NCBI GenBank assembly: GCA_033964015.1
Contig: CM066925.1
Coordinates: forward strand, 11,144,204-11,208,203
DNA length: 64,000 nucleotides
Direction of reading: 5' to 3'
Origin: Scolanthus callimorphus
Taxonomy: Eukaryota > Cnidaria > Anthozoa > Actiniaria > Edwardsiidae
The position numbers and the translations under genes were made by a program. The notes beneath the pieces were generated by a model, which was not told the DNA's origin, made no database searches, and saw only the letters and a list, made by a program, of their open reading frames with translations. Shown in pieces: positions 59,260-64,000 of the stretch; position 1 is the first letter of the stretch; every line of letters begins with the position of its first letter.

Positions 59260-59541
59260 AGCGAAGCAAAATTTTTGTATCAACATGTGGGGAAAAACCT
59301 GCCTGCCTCCCCCCCCCCCCCACAAAAACAAAGGATGCCCCCCCCCCAAAAAAAACAAAGGATGACCAAGACTTGCTCCCCTAGACAAAAAATTCTAGCT
59401 ACGGCCTTGGAAACGGCAACAGAAACCTGTTTAAACAACTTCGACTCCAACAACCACACCAGCACATAACCCGCCAAATGCATTGTGCGACTTACCTTGC
59501 TGTCGCTTGATGAAAATTCTGAGAACTGCACTTTGATTTTC
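46445..59541 (-). CDS. AOS-LOX: Allene oxide synthase-lipoxygenase fusion (coral 8R-LOX type), with frame breaks
   Basis: Exons: 59541-59496, 58829-58769, 58447-58368, 56511-56173, 55621-55519, 55056-54868, 54688-54349, 54178-54043, 53601-53343, 52892-52607, 51994-51782, 51024-50898, 50238-50105, 49641-49462, 49127-48986, 48256-48151, 47582-47355, 46871-46767, 46624-46445. Order: N-terminal leader, catalase-like AOS domain, PLAT, lipoxygenase catalytic domain ending PNSIAI. The length (about 1085 codons) is close to the Plexaura enzyme. Iron ligands are all present: two His (SHLLQTH), His and Asn (QHAAVN) and C-terminal Ile. Phases agree across all exons only if one base is missing in each of exons 56511-56173, 52892-52607 and 49127-48986 and two in 53601-53343. 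The donor of exon 51024-50898 also lacks a G. This is either base-call loss at G/C runs or a young pseudogene. The gene may begin further up (60127-60052 is a candidate exon). Confidence 0.85.
46995..47224. mobile_element. MITE, CCAGAGCTCCCCGGCTCGT family
   Basis: Starts TCTCATACCCAGTGCTCCCC and ends GGAGAGCTCTGGGTTCGAGA, with GGGGAGGCTCTGG and CCAGAGCCTCCCC arms. It lies in a lipoxygenase intron. Confidence 0.8.
48685..48965. repeat. Duplicated dispersed repeat (CCTAGCCAATCATGAAC)
   Basis: Two copies of a roughly 120-bp unit (CTAAGACCAAATACACCTAG through CACGTG). A third is in gene B intron DNA at about 10250-10390. Confidence 0.7.
49612..49915 (-). repeat. Three-copy repeat over the acceptor of the SHLLQTH exon (AOS-LOX)
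   Basis: The true acceptor (TTTCAG, exon from 49641) and its first codons MLSHLLQT recur upstream as TTCCAG plus MLSQLL (about 49785) and TTCCAG plus MLSQLL-like codons (about 49875), each with the same preceding CAAGCCCCGTTTTT intron bases. Only the first continues as a full exon with the iron-ligand histidines. Confidence 0.8.
51583..51773. mobile_element. Palindromic MITE with CCTCCGCAGGC ends, copy 2
   Basis: Matches 20498-20709. Its right end lies about 8 bp from the donor of exon 51994-51782. Confidence 0.7.
52459..52594. mobile_element. Short MITE with GCGTAGCCAGG ends, copy 4
   Basis: Runs GCGGCGTAGCCAGGCATTTC to CTGGCTACGCCCC, ending about 12 bp from the donor of lipoxygenase exon 52892-52607. 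Confidence 0.8.
52948..53237. mobile_element. MITE with TAAAGGCCCGTTCACACGG ends
   Basis: Inverted ends TAAAGGCCCGTTCACACGGC and GCCGTGTGAACGGGCCTTA enclose GCGAT-rich sequence. It lies in the intron between the PLAT and lipoxygenase exons. A degraded relative lies at about 2510-2752. Confidence 0.85.
53343..54178 (-). CDS. AOS-LOX: PLAT (beta-barrel) domain exons
   Basis: Exon 54178-54043 ends with VPKGAQTTYTVTVETGAQLG and INIVLYG, the first PLAT strands. Exon 53601-53343 has SKLITDEVAL, then in another frame FRNDYRKGQLDTYNIKTYDV and KLVNRAG, then in a third frame LLGNDDWFVTVVTVTD and KKYVFPCRRWI. Two single-base losses (about 53575 and 53462) restore one frame and give the required phase 1 at the exon end. 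The domain binds Ca and membranes in coral lipoxygenases. Confidence 0.8.
54349..58829 (-). CDS. AOS-LOX: leader and catalase-related allene oxide synthase domain
   Basis: KAPQQAPQQPPWRNVAYDVY and KKECGEEGFEEKLKEF (58829-58368) match the start of coral AOS (WKNFGFEIFG...). Exon 56511-56173 has the distal heme site RSSHPMGVGGLG (RATHTVGTGGIG in Plexaura) and MTIKFADSDEESPLDI. Exons to 54349 carry PQSYTDLRYHTQAP, RYAKFRVVPADG, LREEFKSLVQKGPVRY and WDETSHPWIDLADV. The proximal heme Tyr is expected at AAYSAS, the start of exon 54178-54043. Function: heme-dependent conversion of 8R-hydroperoxide to allene oxide. One base is missing near 56320, before FLVRVRHSN. After TG, ADAIWN replaces the ANIFWN of the Plexaura AOS, so AOS versus lyase activity is open. 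Confidence 0.83.
55793..55968. mobile_element. Hairpin MITE (CACAGGGAATTTCTGCAG family), older copy
   Basis: Left arm ACAGGGAATTTCTGCAGAAA; right arm degraded. It lies in an AOS intron. Confidence 0.75.
56580..57440. mobile_element. Cluster of GAGCTCCCCGGCTCGT MITEs with a nested TTAA MITE
   Basis: A first unit (56580 to about 57145) is interrupted at TTAA by the element 56654-57045. Two further partial units (about 57150-57300, 57300-57440) repeat CGGGGAGCTGTGGGTACGAG. It lies in the AOS-LOX intron between exons 58447-58368 and 56511-56173. Confidence 0.75.
56654..57045. mobile_element. TTAA-flanked MITE, family 1, nested copy
   Basis: TTAA-AGGGGCTGTGTCA to GCTGCCCCT-TTAA; same family as 5260-5586. 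It inserted into the host MITE, leaving the host halves on both sides. Confidence 0.85.
57607..58244. mobile_element. TTAA-type element carrying a small ORF
   Basis: Ends TTAA-AGCGGGACTGTCACGGTACG and CGTACCGTGACAGTCCCGC-TTAA give about 27-bp inverted repeats ending in GCGCATG. Inside, on the minus strand, is the frame 57812-58066. Confidence 0.85.
57812..58066 (-). CDS. Small ORF inside the TTAA element, function unknown
   Basis: 84 codons in all. From the inner Met (MAAQQERPNRGRPYAKM) it has RIWISKRVHETWKLFKGYGI, then FTSDNDFAAHLP. The R-I-W-[IL]-S-x-x-V-x-x-x-W pattern followed by SD-x-x-FA-x-x-L recalls the N-terminal segment of uncharacterised animal proteins, sometimes transposon-borne (from memory, not searched). 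It may be the first exon of the autonomous element or a captured host exon. Confidence 0.4.
   Translation of the reverse strand: MTKFWSRCNIVCRFKLNETRASFSLMAAQQERPNRGRPYAKMAWEHNKSRIWISKRVHETWKLFKGYGIFTSDNDFAAHLPKNP
59192..59406. mobile_element. Palindromic MITE with GGCCGTAGCTAG ends and long C runs
   Basis: GGGCCGTAGCTAG at the left, CTAGCTACGGCC at the right. A C run of about 30 lies inside, with more C runs after GGGGAAAAACCTGCC. Run lengths are unreliable. Confidence 0.75.
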
Positions 59542-60051
59542 CTAAAAGTCTATCAAGGCAGAATACATGGTCAGTATTGGTAATGATTTTGGAATGCAGA
59601 ACTACAGGACAGGGCTGGTGACAGATGGAACACAGGGTGACTGATGGACAACCAGAGCTCACCGGTGGAAACAGGGTGACCGAATAACATGGATGACCAG
59701 GGCCAACAAGTGGAACACAGGGTGACCGAATATCGTGGACATCCAGGGCGAAAAACGAATCGCTTTGTTCGCCAAAATGGAATATGCATGTCCTGACAAA
59801 AGTCAGGGGTGGTGACAGGTAGAACACAGGGTGACCGAATAGTCATGAACAACCCAATATCCCGTTTGCTCGCCAAAACGGAGCTATGCCTTCCCCGACA
59901 AAAGGAATTCTTGCTGGCAAACCATGCATTGTGCGCTGGAACCAGAGCCTCGGACGTCTCAATAAAAAAAGGATTTTGCAAGGCTTGCCAAGATCTGAAG
60001 CCGGGCAAAAGAACAGGACCTTGAGGAAAGTTTAGGTTTTTGCAAACTCAC

Positions 60052-60127
60052 CAAGGAGCTTTTTTGTCTTATATACCCCGTCCACAAGGAGTGCCGGGTA
60101 GCTCTTAATATGTGAATGATCGTCATT
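60052..60127 (-). CDS. Candidate upstream exon of the AOS-LOX gene
   Basis: Between a TAG acceptor and a GTGAG donor it reads NDDHSHIKSYPALLVDG and VYKTKKLLG, which looks protein-like, and continues sensibly into KIKVQFSEF of exon 59541. Phases disagree by one base (phase 1 versus the required phase 2), the same defect as elsewhere in this gene. No homologue is recognised. Confidence 0.3.
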
Positions 60128-61753
60128 CTATGCCCCGGAGCTCTTGAGGGCTTGAAATTGTTCTCGGTTAGTAGACCGAGGACTTCAATTCTTATTTTGC
60201 ATTTGCAACGATATACCTCACTCTGTTTTTCAATTTGTTCCAAACTGCAAATTTTCCATTTATTCGTTTTGGGGTGATCAAATATATAAGGTATAAGACG
60301 AGTTGCTGGAAGTTTTTGTTTTTCATTTTTTGATCTAAATCTATCATGGATTTTTTTACTCTGTTCTTGCTAAATTATTTTGGTTATTTCTATAGCGTTA
60401 TATAGATGATCAATTGTTATTCATTTCTAGTTTATTCTGTTGTGTTTTCTTTTCATCATGAACTTTCGACCTCTCATCAAGACAATATGGGCGTCGGAAT
60501 TTGAAGCGGAAATTATTTCAGGTATATTTTCACACTTGTTGGTTCTTGAAAACAAAGTTGTATGAACTTTTGGAAACTTGCAATAGCAACAATGTATAAA
60601 CGCTGCTATTATAACTTTGATATTGCAGAGGAGCTGGCATGGTCATTGTTTATATAATACACAGACAAACATTACTTTAGTAGTATGTTCAATGTGACAA
60701 CAAGTAGCGTTTTGTTGGTTGATAGATAGCCCACTTGGCAGGACGTCGTGCACAATCTTATACTTAGGTAGCAAAATAATTTTAAAATAAATGTTGCCAC
60801 TGCTATCACAAACTGAAAGGGACACCACTGGATTTTAACTCCCAACAGATCATAACTAAACAACAACATCTATACACTCTCAGTCAACATAATGCATATG
60901 ATCGTACCAGTCCTCAAAGGCTTAGCAATTGGGTGTATTACTTGATTTACCTCATTTAGCTACTTACCGAAGACATTGCAACAAAATGGAGTTAGGATTC
61001 TAGCACTTGGCAAGGTGTATGGCTGTTTTGGAGTCATAGCACGGAAACACTATATTATTTTTCTCTGCATGAGTGACGGACCGCAAATCAAGTGTATAAA
61101 CTCTATAGCTTTGTTGTGTATACTAAACTGAATATAAAATGAGTTATTCAAGATATTTAGTCACAGTCGAATAGTTGAGTTAGGGGTGTTGAGGTGAGCC
61201 GCGACCCAGACACGCCCAAACTCGTGTAATATCTTTCATGGAGTAAAAACAACCAAAGCAAATGCACAGAACCCCCCAGATTTCGCACTCGGGATCTAAA
61301 ATTCCAGAGTAATTCTTCTCGTAATTCTATCGAAAGTTTCGTGCACGCCATTTTGCACGGTCAAGAACTCAAAACAAGACTTCAGACTGACTATTTCATT
61401 TTTTTACAACTACCAGAAACCTTTGCGATATGCCTTTATTCGTCCAATACCACTATTCTGTCCATGTTCTCATAGGGGTGTTCATCTAATAAGAAAAGAA
61501 AACTGAAAAGGATTCTTGGTAGTTGCAGTAAAATGACGCAGTAGTCACTGAGTAGTGCAAATGGGCTATTGATCGTAGATTGTAATCACTTTGTGTGTTT
61601 CTACCGGTTGAGCCTCTTGAAAGACAATAATCAATATCAAATTTGATTTTTAATAATTTCGACTGTCCGGGGCACGCACAGCCTCGCTGCCATGTGCGCA
61701 CATTCGAAGTTGGCGGGTCCGCCTTGTCAGTATCAGAGCCCTGATTTTAGTGA

Positions 61754-61957
61754 AGACCCCGTCCACACTACACCGTTTTCAAACGAAAACGGATACTTTT
61801 TGCTCCGGATACGGCTATCGTCACACTACAACGCCGAAACCGATCACCGAAAACGGCGAAAGCAATACGAAAACGATAAGTGTGGACGCAAATCTTTTTG
61901 AAAACGGAGCAATAAGTAACCGTTTTCGTTTGAAAACGGTGTAGTGTGGACGGGGTC
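61754..61957. mobile_element. Palindromic MITE with AGACCCCGTCCACACTACAC ends
   Basis: Left AGACCCCGTCCACACTACAC, right GTGTAGTGTGGACGGGGTCT, with GTTTTCAAACGAAAACGG in each arm. Confidence 0.88.
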
Positions 61958-62106
61958 TAAAAGAGAAGGAAAATAATATTGTTCACGTCAGAGTAGGAAA
62001 GTACCTCTGAGTTGTGCGTCTTGAGGTCCCGTCACTGCAGGAAAGCAAGTAGCAAGCTCAAGTAGAAACAGTAGGTAGAATCCTTCGCAGGCTACACACC
62101 GACCAC

Positions 62107-62490
62107 ATAGAGTCCTAAAGTGATGACGTCACAAAAACAAAATTTTCGATTTAGCAATATTTGTTCCTTGATTTCGAAAGGGCATATCGAACACCAAAAA
62201 TGAGGTGAATCGGTTGAAACGCGACCGAGATATGGCCCGCTGAATACATAATTTTCTTAAACAAATCACTGTATTTTTGGTTCAGTTCATAACGTTATGA
62301 ACTGAGTCCAAAATACAGTGATTTGTTAAAGAAAATTATGTATTCATTGGGCCATAGCTCAGTCGCGTTTCAACCGATTCACATCATTTTTCGCATGCAA
62401 TGTCTTCGAAGTTGGTCTTTCATTTTCAGTGGACTAAAATCTGAAATTCGAAATTTTTCAAATTTGTGACGTCACACTTTAGGACTCTAT
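62107..62490. mobile_element. Full-length palindromic MITE, copy 2
   Basis: Same hairpin as 25315-25710, with one arm diverged near 62395-62450. It lies about 400 bp upstream of the Smoothened ATG and brings two GACGTCA sites there. Confidence 0.88.
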
Positions 62491-62884
62491 AATCCACTGT
62501 CCCGTAGTAATCAGCAGTATATCGTCCACGGTCATTGTATTTTAAGTTATTTCTACTTCATATAGAACCATATAGACGTGAGTAGAAATAATCGTTTGCC
62601 GAAATATTATACGGGATTGTAAATCACTGTTAACAGTCAGACAGAACCGGGGTTTATTTAATTCAATAGTATTTTCAAAACAAGAACAACCAACATATGA
62701 CAAACTAGCGCGGCTAGTACGTTAAAAAGTTAAATATTCACTTGATCGTTTTAACATAAGTTACTGTTTACCGCGGGCAAACAATTCATGACATATCAAA
62801 TATCCGAGTATCAATGACTGACTTCACACTCTTCAACTAGCCGTCGACAAACAGTCAAGACTATTCACTAGTTTCACCGCAAAT

Positions 62885-63300
62885 ATGGACACTGTTATGC
62901 TCTATTTATTTATTATTTCTCCATTGATAGGAAGACTTCGAGCCTCCTACAACAAGGAAAACTATAAGTGCGAAATCCTCGAGAGAAGAACTTGTTTAGG
63001 GGCTCGACTAGACTACAAATTCACAACAACTGGTCTAGTCACGGATTCCAAGACTCAAAAAGATGTTCAAAGCAATTTAGATCAATGGGAAGGTTTGAGG
63101 TTTTTACCAAAGTGTTGGGAAGTCTTACAACCCTTATTATGCCAAGTTTACATGCCTAAGTGCGAGAATGGGACGGTAGAATTGCCTTGTAAAGCGCAAT
63201 GCCTGGCAACGAGAAAACCATGCTCAGTTGTTGAGAGTTACCGAAATTGGCCTGAATTCCTTCAGTGTGAAAATCTCCCGAGGGGAACTGCAATGGAACG
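62885..63300 (+). CDS. SMO: Smoothened, first coding exon (signal peptide and Frizzled-type CRD)
   Basis: Seven-pass Hedgehog signal transducer of the plasma membrane/cilium; only the N-terminal exon is in the window. The ATG at 62885 starts a hydrophobic signal peptide (MDTVMLYLFIISPLIGRLRA). The CRD follows: RRTCLGARLDY, FLPKCWEVLQPLLCQVYMPK, CENGTVELPC, CLATRKPCSVVES and NWPEFLQCEN, with nine Cys in the family pattern. W-x-x-L-R-x-x-P-x-CW and QPLLCxVYMPKCEN distinguish it from Frizzleds, which have different spacing and sequence here. The exon ends inside a codon (ATGGAACG) at a GTATGT donor at 63301, leaving phase 2. The remaining CRD, linker and seven helices lie beyond the right edge. 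Confidence 0.92.
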
Positions 63301-64000
63301 GTATGTCTATTATATCCATTAATTTCTGGTCTTTTATTTACTCCGTAAAAGCTAACTATAAAGAGAGAAAACATACGACTAAAATACAGTTAATCTAGAG
63401 AGAGTTCATTATATCACCAGTTGCGACGACACGATTTCTATTTTAATTTTGCTTGTGAATCGTGTTTTGTTTTCCTGTACTTTTACCGGATATGCTCGTT
63501 ATTTTATCTTCCCTACTGAACTATGAATTGAAAAATATTTCCCGAGGTTTATTTGCGATGCATTGATCCCGTCAAAATATATACCAGCGATGCATTCCTA
63601 TGCATTGACGTGATTTGACCCCATGTTATCGATTAAGCGGGATGCGCTAATTACACTTTATTAAGGAGGCTCCAACCGTTCAAAGTTGTTGCATTCAGCA
63701 CGGCGTTCGCTTAATGTTTAGAAAATAAAAACACAACTGACAATGGAACCCATTGTCGGTTTGTATTTGAGGGAGTCAATACATCTCAAATAAACCTTTA
63801 CTGGGAAAACGTTTTCTTGATTTGTATTAGAGCTCTAAGGTCATGGAAATGTATTAATGCTGGAAAAAGGGAGCTGGACAAATTGGATCTATGCTCCATA
63901 TTTTCCTGGCATCAGACTTGTTTCCGGTTGTAGCCAATATTACTCGAATTTCTGGCTGATTTTAGCTCCAGCCTAAGTGCTGGATCTGCACCATACAGGT
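63301..64000 (+). other. Smoothened intron 1 (start)
   Basis: Begins with the donor GTATGTC. No further exon or recognisable repeat was found up to the window end. Confidence 0.6.

Larger units (their letters stand above)
60128..62884. promoter_or_regulatory. Divergent intergenic region between AOS-LOX and Smoothened
   Basis: No exon was recognised. It must contain the Smoothened 5'UTR/promoter (plus) and probably the AOS-LOX promoter (minus), assigned by position only. It holds two palindromic MITEs (61754-61957 and 62107-62490). No TATA box or initiator could be singled out with confidence. Confidence 0.4.

Noticed and set aside
62885..63322. Frizzled rather than Smoothened
   Set aside because: The CW-x-x-x-QPLLC-x-VYMPKCEN and LPC-x-x-x-C-x-ATR-x-PC pattern fits Smoothened better than any Frizzled CRD.

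Overview
The window looks like a gene-dense, repeat-rich piece of a cnidarian (anthozoan) nuclear genome. All genes are split by GT-AG introns into short exons. One gene encodes a catalase-like allene oxide synthase fused to a lipoxygenase, an arrangement known from corals, and another encodes a Smoothened-type CRD. Most long open frames are not genes: they run through minisatellites or lie antisense to exons. Exons were found by reading family motifs on both strands, then requiring AG/GT borders and consistent phases.

Layout. (1) 490-19608, minus: transglutaminase gene B, whose 3' end lies beyond the left edge. Four consecutive copies of the three-exon N-terminal (Transglut_N) module precede one catalytic core. 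(2) 19.7-28.5 kb: intergenic, with LINE remnants, MITEs and palindromic elements. (3) 28505-44637, minus: transglutaminase gene A, complete. It has 15 coding exons, 789 codons plus stop, an intact Cys-His-Asp triad, and a Gly/Tyr/Arg-rich N-terminal extension. (4) 46445-59541, minus (possibly to 60127): an allene oxide synthase/8R-lipoxygenase fusion gene in at least 19 exons, with five one-base frame breaks and one broken splice donor. (5) 62885-63300, plus: first coding exon of Smoothened, divergent from the AOS-LOX gene.

The main unusual signal is a set of tandem arrays that overlap splice junctions. In gene B the active-site exon has its 3' border (codons for YGQCWVFSG plus the donor) copied about 18 times and its 5' border (acceptor plus first codons) copied about four times, plus one inverted copy. 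A second exon's 3' border is copied 14 times, and a third exon's acceptor twice. In the AOS-LOX gene one acceptor is present three times. The introns also hold nested DNA transposons: a 1.7 kb element with a perfect 9-bp target duplication sits inside a 2.5 kb element, which splits a 20-bp minisatellite. A 4.6 kb element has roughly 820-bp inverted arms.

The genes do not form one pathway. The transglutaminases cross-link proteins through Gln-Lys isopeptide bonds. The AOS-LOX would make an 8R-hydroperoxide and turn it into an allene oxide. Smoothened is the Hedgehog transducer. The two transglutaminases are tandem paralogues: module N4 of gene B resembles the single N domain of gene A best.
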